Below are positions 19,969 through 31,839 of a DNA stretch of 64,000 nt, piece after piece. The notes below the pieces were generated by a model. The model did no database searches, was not told the origin of the DNA, and worked only from the letters and a program-made list of their open reading frames with translations. A program made the translations under genes and the position numbers. The DNA lies in NCBI RefSeq assembly GCF_040183065.1, contig NC_091131.1:14088800-14152799 (forward strand), given 5' to 3'. Every line of letters begins with the position of its first letter. Positions within the stretch are counted from its first letter, which is position 1. The stretch is from Periplaneta americana (Eukaryota; Arthropoda; Insecta; Blattodea; Blattidae).

Positions 19969-22900
19969 CTGTAACGAAAATGTATGCCATTAGAAATTCC
20001 TGAAAAACAAGTTCGCTCATTGCCTCAAATGCCACCTAGTATGCAACTAAGATATTACTAAAATGCGAGAGAGGAAAAATATAGTCCAGAGACTCTAATT
20101 TAGGCTTGGAGATCTTTAACATGCGGAAAGCTCCGACATGGGACATACAGCTTAAAGTCCCTCTCAGAGAACTATTGCTCCAGATTTTTGCATTCTGAAA
20201 AGCCATCGACCCCAGCCAGGTTTGAACCCGCAACCCTTGAGTCTAGTGGAGAGCGCTTTACCTCTAGACCACTGGGGGCGACAAATCCTGCTTAGCAGTA
20301 AGGAAATAAAATAGTGCACTGCATTATAGTTACTATTATGTTTGCATTGGTATTTCCCACTGACACAAATTCCACTTGAACTGCCCGAGATTTGAGTTCA
20401 GACCTCCAGTGTGGAAAGCCAATATTCCAGCAGTATGGCTAATAATGTATTAGAGCAGCGTTTCTCAAACTTTTTTGAACTGGGGACCACTTCTTTAAGT
20501 CAGAACAGTTCCGCGGACCACCTTACTCTTGTTCCCTACGAAAGCAAATTTATAATTTTTGTAGCATATTTTAATACCAGTATACTTATATTTTAAAATA
20601 TAATTTATTTATTTATTATAATACTTTTGTAATTATATTTTTTGTAGACAATCACAAGTAACTTATAACAAATTCTGTGCATTGTTGATTCATCGCTTGC
20701 CTGTTAGCAGTTAGTTGTTTGAAATCTTTCTTATGTGGTACACACTAGTAGTTGTCCATGTCTCTGTTAAATAGCACCCATTATAAATAATGGAAAACTG
20801 ATTTCGATCTGGATCTTTAAAAAGAAAGGAACATGATGATATGCTTCATTAGGCAGTGCTAATAGTTCAGAAGCTGTGTGTGAAGAAATATATTAATATC
20901 AGTGATTATAGTGCCGTTAAAGAAATTTCTAGTCCTAGTGGTAGCTATTCAAAGAAAAAATACTTTCGTAAATATGTCGAGAGTTATTTGGAACTTGGAT
21001 TTGCTTGGTGTGGCAATGAGAGTGAACCAGAACCTCGGAGCGTTGTTTGTTACGAAGTGCTTTCAAACGATTGTATGAAACCCGCGAAATTGAAACGGCA
21101 CTTAGAGACGAAACACGCAGTGTAACAAGTAAACTTGTCGGATTTTAAAATAGGCAGAGTCTAAAATTTGTTATATAGTCATTTGGAAAAACAAATAACA
21201 AATTAATGGTGAAACATGCTCGATTTTCATCAAGTAAAAATGCAATTTGGCATGTTCTGTTATTGGTGTACAACATACAGTTACGTGTTCATTTCAATGT
21301 TCAGACTGGATGTCGGCAAAACTATTAAGAAAGTCATAAATACATGAAAAGGTTCGGTACTTTGGTCCTCTGTTATGAATTCAAATGGCCCCTGGCTGGG
21401 TTACAGGCTCGGCGCCAGATATGCAGGGAAAAGATGGCGAGAAAATCCACGTTCATAGTGCTTTAAATCCCTCTTTTGTTGCTGAGAGTAGAGTGGGAAG
21501 TGGGTAAACGAGTAGGGTAAGAAATTTCATAAAATATCAGTACGATACTGGGAGAAAAAGTGAAAGGCGATTGCCATGTATCATTTCCAAACTCAGGTTT
21601 TCAGCTATAGTGTGATATGCAATTCGTTTGAATTTTATTTTTGTTCTGTCTTTTTTTAAGGACCAAAAGGGCAGAACTCGAGGACCACAGGTGGTCCACG
21701 GACCATAGTTTGAGAAACGCTGTACTAGAGTATATTTTTATTGGTGATTGTACTTTATTTTTAGGTTAACCTTTGTTTTGTATTCTGGATCCTAGTGGTC
21801 AGCCATATATGTCCCATTTGTGGAATGTATATATCTGAAATTGCCATAAGAACTGAACGCGGAACTACTAGCTGGACTTCCATCAACCAAGGTGTTACAT
21901 AAGGGTGCAGTCTTTCCCCTCATGTACTCCTCCCACAAAGGCTCGATTTTCTTGGACATTGCTACTGTGATGCGCCGTGCACTTTGATTATGAAATCACT
22001 CACTACTGGTCTGTCACCTCTCGCCGCATTTCAGCTGTCGGTGTGATTCCTGACGCACATGACGTCATTCAATCGTTATCAGAGATCGAAAACAACCCTG
22101 TAGAGTTTATTATATATATGAACCATATTTTATACATTTGGAGGCAAAGTTATCACGCTGGAATTCAAATTAATCGAAACACAGTTCTTGATACACTAAT
22201 GTTTGCCGATGATCAGGTTATTATCGCTCAAACAGAAGATGCTTTACAAAGAGCCATTTATAATTTGAAGAGTTCGCGGGAAAAACGATGAATGTCACAG
22301 TTTTGTTAAGGTTGATGTCATCATCTAATTCAATAGATCACTACGAAATTTAATGTTGTTCTTATGAAAAATGGTAAAAAGGAGAATTATCACCAGGAAT
22401 ACAGTAATCCTTTCCTTGATTTCCTATAGAAACAGCACTACATCTTGCAGTTATAGACTCAATTAGATCATTATCTAATCCTTAACAGAAATGTGACATT
22501 CATTGTTTTTCCCGTGAACTCTTCATTTGCAAATAACCGCCTCAGATTTCAATATGGAAATCTCAAAAGAGAAAACAAAAGTCATGGCATTTTTCGGGAG
22601 AGAATCCAATTCCAAGTAAGATCATGATAAATAATACTTTAATTGAACGTGTTAATTCCTTTAACTATTCAGGTTATAACCTCTCTTACATCACTGATGA
22701 AGATATGTCAAATAAAATTTCTAAGGCCCAATTGTATAAATAATTTAATCTTAGATCAGAGGTTAAATTGATCCTTGTTTCAGCTGAACTTGGAATTTTG
22801 TGTTGTATAAAGTCTAATCTGAGATTAATTTGACTCAAACTAAAGTCAACTTTGACTGAAGAAATTTTTCCGATTAAGTTAGGTGATCCAAGTTCAGTTA

Positions 22901-25900
22901 TTTCTTTTCTGTTTGAAATATACGAGTGACAGATGGTGCAAATAAAATATCCATTATTATTAATTTTAATAGATATGTTAGGTGCATTTATATATATTTC
23001 TTTAAATTTCTTGCCTTAATACACAAACATTCTTATATTTTATAAGGCTCTATCGTGTTCAACAGTATCAAATAGCATAACCTATAATTATATTATGTTT
23101 ATAACAACCATTAATTATTAATGGATATGACAGGTACATTCATAAATGTTCAATTAACTGTATTACTAAACGAAAATTGTCGTTTTATAAAGCTTTATTA
23201 TGTTTAGCAGTATCAAACACCATAACATGATAACAACTTGGAGAACAGTCAACCTTCTTCTTATTGTCCGCCATTATTTATATAGCACAAAAAACCAGTG
23301 TCTCCAATAGAATGTAATACGGAAAGTCGCCAAAAAGTAGTTGTAAGGTCGCTAGATTTCTCATTATCAACAAAGAAAGATCAAATTTTGTCACTATGGG
23401 ATGCTAAAAAGGTCATTAACACCCTATTTAAGCAATATAAAAGTTAAAAGAAATTGTTGTTGAAAAAGAGTTAAAGTCACTAAATTGGCAACACTGAACA
23501 AACCTGTGTAACATGGTCCGCGCATCACGTATTTCACCTGTTTATGCGATGTTGCCAAATCCTTTTCACGTGAACTTAGATTGCATTTGAACCAAGGTAA
23601 TTTGATCGCAGAAAAGTTTTATACAATAGAAGAAGTATCTGAACTCGGTTCACTTTTCGATCTTCGATCAAAGTTGATCTTTAGTCAGGGAGTTTTATAC
23701 AATTGGGCCTAAATTTATAAAAATCACTGGTGTAATTAACGCCGTCTTCAAATCATCCCATGTTTAGAAACATACAAGGCTAAAGGTATATAAGATACTA
23801 GCTCGACCGGTCCTCACTTACGGTAGCGAGGCATGGACAATCAGAAAAGCTGATGAGCAAAGGCTGACGACAGCTGAAATGAGATTCATGAGACGAACAG
23901 CGGGATGCTCTTTGCTGGAACACCGTAAAAATGTGGACATATTGCAGGAACTAAAAATAGATCCTATAGTTAATTTTGTTCAACAATATCGACTTCAGTG
24001 GAAAAAACATGTCGAAAGGATGGATCGCACTAGATGGCCTAAACAGATTCTTACTTATGTACCACGAGGAAAGAGGAAATTGGGAAGACCACGCAAGCGC
24101 TGGCATGAGACCGTAACAGATCCTGTAGGGTCTATAGTAAAGGTAGAAGAAATAGATGGGTTTTTGGTCTTGTGCGGGAACTACTCACTCCACACTTCCT
24201 CTAGCGGTTTATGACCTGAACAGAGAGACCTTCCTGTCGCTGCGTTCGAATGCTGGTTGTTGACAAGTGCTCGTCTGTGATACTACTGTGTTATAGACTG
24301 TTCGCAAATATATATGTATTAATAAACAGTATTTTAAAATATTAATCATCCAAGTAATCGCTATCATGTCTCAGTCAAGCCCTGATATCAGAAGTCATAC
24401 TAGAGGCGTTATTTATCAAGTTTACTGTTTTTGAAAGAATTTAAAGATTGTGAGGACATTAAAAGTCTCCTATCATCAACGCAGATAGCCACTGCTAAGG
24501 CGTGTGGTGTTTCTCTAAGATCGGTTCAGAGAATTTGTGCAGAACGATTTTTTTAGTCATACTTAGGCCCAATTGTATAAACCATTTAATCTTAGATCAG
24601 AGGTTAAATTGATCCTTGTTTCAGCTGAACTTGGAATTTTGTGTTGTATAAAGTCTAATCTGAGATTAATTTGTCTCAAACTAAAGTCAACTTTGACTGA
24701 AGAAATTTCTCCGATTAAGTTAGATGATCCAAGTTCAGTTATTTCTTTTCTGTTTGAACTATACGAGTGATAGATTGTGCAAATAAAATATCCATTATTA
24801 TTAATATTAATAGATATGTTACATACATTTATATACATTTCTTTCAATTTCTTGCCTTAATACACAAACATTCTTATATTTTATAAGGCTCTATCGTGTT
24901 CAGCAGTATCAAATAACATAGCCTATAATTATATTATGTTTATAACAACCATTAATTATTAATGGATATGATAAGTACATTCATAAATGTTCAATTAACT
25001 GTATTACTAAACGAAAATTGTCGTTTTATAAAGCTTTATTATGTTTAGCAGTATCAAGCACCATAACATGATAACAACTTGGAGAACAGTCAACCTTCTT
25101 CTTATTGTCCGCCATTATTTATGTTGCAAAAAAAAAAACAGTGTCTCCAACAGAGTGTAATACGGAAAGTCGTGAAAAAGTAGTTGTAAAGTCGCTAGAT
25201 TTCTCATTATCAACAAAGAAAGATTAAATTTTGTCACTATGGGGTGCTAAAAAGATCACTAAATCCCTATTTAAGCAATCTAAAAGTTAAAAGAAATTGT
25301 TGTTGAAAAAGAGTTAAAATCGCTAGATTGGCAACACTGAACAAACCTGTATAACATGGTCCGCGCATCACGTATTTCACCTGTTTATGCGATGTTGCCA
25401 AATCCTTTTCACGTGAACTTAGATTGCATTTGAACCAAGGTAATTTGATCGCAGAAAAGTTTTATACAATAGAAGAAGTGTCTGAACTCGGTTTACTTTT
25501 CGATCTTCGATCAAAGTTGATCTTTAGTCAGGGAGTTTTATACAATTGGGCCTTATTGTGTTATTTGTTTTATTAAGCTAAACCATTCTTAAGTGTGCTT
25601 CTAATACGTAAATATTTTTTTATTACGGAACTCGTTCATGTTATAATGTGTGCATTTTCTACACAAAGCAAAAATATATTAATTTCTTTGCACTTTAATT
25701 TTTAATTTTCTCATGATTCACAAAATTGATGACTGTATAAACATTACAGTATTTAGTATTTACTTTGGTATTTACTATTTCAATAGAATATTCTGAAAAC
25801 ACCTAAAAACAAAATACTTGTGTGTAATGCTAAATATTTTATTTCTCGTATTAGATTTACATTACATAAGAATTATTATTACATTTGTGAAATTGCTAAC

Positions 25901-28900
25901 TTGCGAAATATTATAAATGATAATATCATCTAAAGTCTGTTTAGTGTATGTGATGTATGCAATGGAGGGGAAAGGGAACTGGCCACCATAACCCCCATTA
26001 TCTCCTGGCTTAGTTACCTCATGAGTGATACCTTATTGTTGTCACTCATGAGTTTCAGACCTGTGTTCGGACAATTGAGTAAACAAAACAACAATATTCA
26101 GTAAGTCAAGTATTTGTAATCATGTTATTATTTCATTTGTTCTTTTAAGTTTTCCTATAGTGGAAAATGTGTGAATGGAAGAGTAAGTTATTTGGAACAG
26201 GACCATACACCAATCAGGTTCTGAGGGGTATAGGAGTCGGGGTAGTGAATGAGGGGTTCGCCATACCCGCCTATTTCTTCTGCCCCTAGTATAATACGTG
26301 AAGGATATGATGAAGATGATGATATATCTGAATATGATGTGGCAAATGAAGTATCGTACCTTTTCATTTCTTTGTTGCAATCTCCTCTTGTTTCTGTTCT
26401 TTTTCCTCTCACTAGACTTTTCTTCAGTCTTACTTTCGTCATCAGCATCTGGGTGAGCAGGCTCTAAGATTTCGGAAGGAGGAGGCAGTGTGGGCCCAAT
26501 GACTTTCGTCTTATGTTTGTCTTCACTCAGATGTTCTGGATTCTCCACTTGCATAACTTCAGCTTTGCCTGCAACATATTAGTAAATAAATTTAGCTTCC
26601 CTTATGAAAAGGTTGCCAGATTTGACAAAGCGTATTACATATAATTTGGAGACACACCTAAAAGGTAAAATGATATCCATTTGAAACGGTTAGGGAATCG
26701 AATATACAAAATTTCAGAAAAATTTACACCTAAGTAGCGTTTGTGCTCACTTACAGTTAAGAAAGGGGGGGGAAAAAAAATATCATCAGATAGGTTAGAA
26801 TGATTTGAATGCCATATACCGCGAGAAAAATAATAGTACGGATTTATTGGCATTAATATCTAAACCAATCAACAGCCATCGGTTAAGATAACTTGAAATT
26901 TCCATTATCACTCCCATACAAATGATTTCTCAATATCTGAACCGATCCTTTGAGGACACTAACGGCTATTTCCTTCACAATGCTGTGTGTTAGCCCCAGG
27001 TTTTTACATTTGTTGACAAAGAAGGAGGGTATGGTACCTCGTGCTCCCACCATCAGACCTATTACATCAATGTGGGACAGGCTATATTTATCTTTATAAA
27101 ACGGGATTGTTGTTTCATAGATCCGTTTCTTTTCACTGTCCACCTCATGCGGTTGATCTGCATGTGTCTCAAATCTGATGGTGGGATCGAGAATGTATGC
27201 CGAGTTGTTCTTAATGGCAATGATATCAATTCGCCGAACACTTCCTTGTGTGGCTAGTCCCTGCACCTCTTGATGGACTGTAAACCCTACTTCCTTCAGT
27301 GCCTCGGCCAGCATAGAACGGACAGCATGGTGACGGATGTTGCGAAGGGCCTCACTATAGGGGCAGAAGCCAAGAATATGGGGAAGAGTTTCAATCTCGC
27401 TGAGACAGCGCCTACAGCGGGTACCATCCCGTCTTCTACCCGGTACAGCTCGGACCGGAGCGACATAGCCTACCATTTTAAGGGCGTCTATCCATTCCAA
27501 GAGGGTTAGACCTTTGTGATTTCTTATCCAGCTGTTTGCTGGGGGGAACTCTTTGTTAAGAATCACTCCTTTACACTTTTGTTGCAATGTAAATGGAAAG
27601 TAAGGCAATACTTAAGCGGTATTAGTGCAAAAGTATATAACAGAAGTGTTCGAAGCTTTAAATTTTTTAAAGCCGAGATCTTGTAAGTAGGTACTAATTT
27701 TAAATTGCAATGTCAATACAAAACTAGCAGTAGAACTAAGAATTACGGTATATATTGACAAATACGTTTTTGTTCACCAGTTCGACTCTGAATGTTTTCG
27801 TGTAAATATGGGAGACAAAAGAAGGGCTGCAATTTGTTGTTTGCTTGTCACTTCATCTATATTATCTGACAAGGAGAAGAAAAGAAAGCGAAATATGAAG
27901 TAAGATGTGGTACATAAACATAAGTGTTTCATGCGATTACCATCTGCTGAATCATAATATGCAGCTGCCTCTTTTTATTCGGTTACTTTAGTGTGGATGT
28001 TCTACATTCCAAAGCTAGGTAACGATCGGTACATTTGAATAAAAGCGAGGTGGACACTATCTTCCTGCCCACCAAGCAGATACACAACAGCCTACGCTCA
28101 GCCAAGGACAAACGCGACAGATTATCTTCTACGGGGGTCTACAGGATCCCGTGTTCATGTGGAGCAGTCTACATAGGGACAACGCAGCGGAGCTTCAAGA
28201 CTCGGATCTCCGAACATAGAAGAAACTGCCACCTTGGCTACGTAGATAAGTCGGCTGTAGCTGAACATGCTTATCTGGAAGGCGAACATAAAATTAGGTT
28301 CGAAGACACCGATACACTCAGCGACACACCACATTTCTACGCGAGGCTACACCGAGAGGCGATTGAAATATATAAACATAAGAACAATTTCAATCGAAAA
28401 GAAGAAGGCCTCAAGGTTAACAAGGCCTGGTATCCAGCATTAAGGAAAACCAACATCAAACCCGCCCGCGTAGCACAATTAAACAACACAACCGCGGACG
28501 CGGAGCGCGTGGAAAACAGCAACCCGCCCGCGAAGCACATTCGAGCGCGGACCGAGGCGACAACAGCAAGCCCCCCCCCCCCCTCCCGCACTATATATAC
28601 AACGATGCAGCCAGCGCAGACTGTAATCGGCACATGCAGTAGAACCAGCCGCACCAGCAATAGACACCACTGAAGATGTTCACCGCAGCAGTGAACGAAA
28701 CGTTTGGTCTCACAACCAACAGACCACGGCCTCATAGCCCGGAAAACTTTTCTACTATTGACGCCGGCCGTGAAAGCCTACACTCCAATAAAAGCGAGTG
28801 TTACTTCTTTCTTTGTAGAAGTTGCAGTCATGGTCCCAGTGGAACATAGACTGAGGAAACCTACAGGTTAACTGTGTGGACTGCACAGTTTATCATAGCT

Positions 28901-31787
28901 AAAGTGGCTCAGTCATACATGATAAACTGCACAGTTTAACTGAGAGTGTATGGGGGCCCTTTACATTATGCCTACTCTGTTTTTATCGAATCATCCCTCA
29001 CATAGACATATCTAAAAAAGATTAGTAAAGAAGTTGACACATACTTTCTTATACATTTAGGTGTTTCATAAAAATTCAGTTTCTATGTCATACTGCAAAT
29101 GATATTACTGTTTATAGTTAATTTTCTTGAACTATTACTCGGAAAGACTTAAATAAATTTAATCACTTAATATTTTTTTAGTGGGTTATTTTACGATGCT
29201 GTATCAACATCTTAGGTTATTTAGCGTCTGAATGAAGTTAAGGTGATAATGCCGCTGAAATGAGTCCAGGGTCCAGCACCGCTAGTTACCCAAAATTTAC
29301 TCATATTGGGTTGAGGGAAAACCTTTCCCTGACCAGAATTCGAACCTGGGCCACCTAGTTTCGCGGCCAGACGCGCTAGCCATTACTCCAGAGGTGTGGA
29401 CTATCACTTAATATGCACCAAAATAAGGTAAACTACCATTTTCTGCACTGTATATGAAAAAGATCTTGTTTACAATCATAAGAGTGGGACATTTAATTCC
29501 ATTTATAAACAATATGTTTTAAGTAGATAAATGAAACTAATTTTTCACAAATTTACATAAAATAGGTGTACAGGTATTGTAATAATTTTAAATATTTTTT
29601 TCTATTCATGATTATGGATATTTAATTATATTAAATATAGCCCCCTTGGAGTCGGTAAGTATGCAAATAGATTTTTCAGGAATTTGAGTAACACACTGAA
29701 GAGCAGCATCAATAGCTAGCAATTCAGTGTCAAGACTGGAGGAGGATGAACATGGTATGAAATAACTTTCTTGATATTTTGGAATATAATACCCTGCTCC
29801 TGATGTCCCATTATTAGAATTTAGAGATCCATCTGTATAAATTTGAAGGTGATCCTTATATGTACTGCAGAGTAGTTCCATGGAGTCTAACTTAATGTAT
29901 GGAGGATCATTTTTGGAATGATTTCCTGGAATTTGTATGCTATGTTCTGGAATCACCCATTTCCATGGAGGAATTTCGTTCACAACTGGAGTTTTAGCAA
30001 TGAGTGTGTCTGTGATATGAAAATATGGACCTGGAAATGTACAAAAACTTGCCCAGACATGTTCAAACATTTTCAACAAGAGCCAGAACAGGTCACATTG
30101 TCACTCAATTGTACCTACACTGATTTCACATTTCTGATAATCCTACTTGTCTGTGGTGCAATAATCATGATGAAGATCTGGAACACATTCTTCTATACTG
30201 TCCATCCATAAACCACAAAAGAAGTAAATTAAAATCATCAGTACCAGTTGCAGAAGACACAGCCCTGCAGTATACGTGGTACAGTCATTAAGTTCTAATA
30301 CTGAGCGCATAGTGGCGTTGTGGTGCACTATAGCGCATAGGTGGCGCCATGGTATGATACCTTGTCAGTTAGTCTCTCGACCCAACAAGAGACAGTTGAG
30401 TGCATGCACTGTAAGCAGAACTACGGTCTTTGTTGTGACGGTGATTTGAATGCGCACATCGGAACCCGAGATGTCACAGTTTGGGCAAAGGGCAAACATC
30501 AAGTTCTGCCAGAAATTAGGCAAAACTGCTGCTGAAACGTTTCAAATGATGCAGCAAGTTTACGGTGAGGACGCAGTGAGTCGCAGTGTTGTGTTTAGGT
30601 GGCACCGACGTTTTTTGCAAGGAAGAGACAGTTTGGAAGATGATGTGCGTACTGGTCGGCCACAAACAATTCGAACTGAACGCAAGATCCAAGAAGTTGA
30701 ACGTTGGTGCGTGCTAACTGCTCCCAATCGGTACACGATATCGCAGCAACAGTAGGGGTCAGCCATGGTACTTGCTACAAAATTCTGTCTGATGATCTGA
30801 ACATGTCTCGTGTTACCCAGCACAGTGTGCCACGAATCCTGTCGCAAGACCAACGTGATGATCGCATGACGATTTGTGGTGACCTCATCAGTAGTGCTGA
30901 CAATGATCCGACGTTTCTCAACCGGATAACTGGAGACGAAACTTGGTGTTTCCTTTACGATCCGCAACTGAAACGACAATCCGCCACCTGGAAAACGCCA
31001 TTATCACCACGACAGAAAAAACCGCGACAAGACAGGTCAAAAGGCAAGGTGATGCTTGAACTGTTTTTTGATTCAAATGGAATTGTTCACATGGAATTCA
31101 TCCCAGAAGGAGCAACTGTGAACAAAACCCGCTACAAAGAGATCCTTGGCCATTTACAAGATTCAATTCGCCGTAAGCGACCTGAGCTATGGCGTACAAA
31201 GAATTGGCTGTTGCTACATGACAACGCCCCTGCACATCGCTCTGTCCTTGTCCAAGAGGAACTTGCAAGACAACAGGTGACAGTTCTTCCACATACTCCG
31301 TACTCACCTGATCTCGCACCATGCGATTTTTTCTCTTTCCTCGCATGAAAGCAACCCTATGTGGGCGTAGATTTCATTCTTCCGAAGAGGTCATGACTGC
31401 CACAAGAGAAGCCATACGGGACCTTCCTGCCAACATCTTTCAACGGTGCTTCCAGCAGCTATACCAACATTGGCAAACATGCATAACGGCCAACGGAGAC
31501 TATTTTGAGGGAGGATGTGGTTCTGTTTAAATGTACGCCGTGTTACGCGGCATCTTGTGATAAATCCAGATTCTTGTGGGAGCCTACCCTCCAGGCGTCA
31601 AGTCTTAGAACTTAATGACTGTACCACGTATATTGACTACACCCCAACTCTGGCTACTAGCAACAGGCATCTATAATGAACAGCGATCAAAATACCCCTC
31701 ATTTCTCGTGAAAAACAACAACTGAATAGACTACAGTGGACTACAGTGGACTTTATGTTGTCAGCAAACAGCTGGACACATTAAGAA

Positions 31788-31839
<52 letters not shown>

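Larger units (their letters stand above)
21826..24215 (+). mobile_element. RTE-like LINE with two nested DNA elements
   Basis: It reads [15 protein letters not shown] and GCSLSP (reverse transcriptase), then [20 protein letters not shown] (catalytic FADD), then across two insertions [38 protein letters not shown] and [12 protein letters not shown]. Stops and frame changes make it inactive. Nested elements are at 22269-22526 and 22725-23709. Confidence 0.75.
29612..31838. mobile_element. LINE family 2 copy, 5' inverted and split by a mariner
   Basis: 29612-30026 on - encodes an RNase H domain ([39 protein letters not shown]). 30027-30274 and 31631-31838 on + carry the ORF end also seen at 6290-6640, closing with (GATT)n at 31789-31838. 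A mariner sits at 30275-31628. Confidence 0.8.

Noticed and set aside
20216-20283. tRNA-Ser-like gene on -
   Set aside because: Box-like motifs are present, but the sequence runs on into a repeat body; arms do not fold convincingly by eye.
27072-27509. Open frames on + over the R2-like fragment
   Set aside because: Shadows of the 241-residue reading on -, which carries recognisable motifs.
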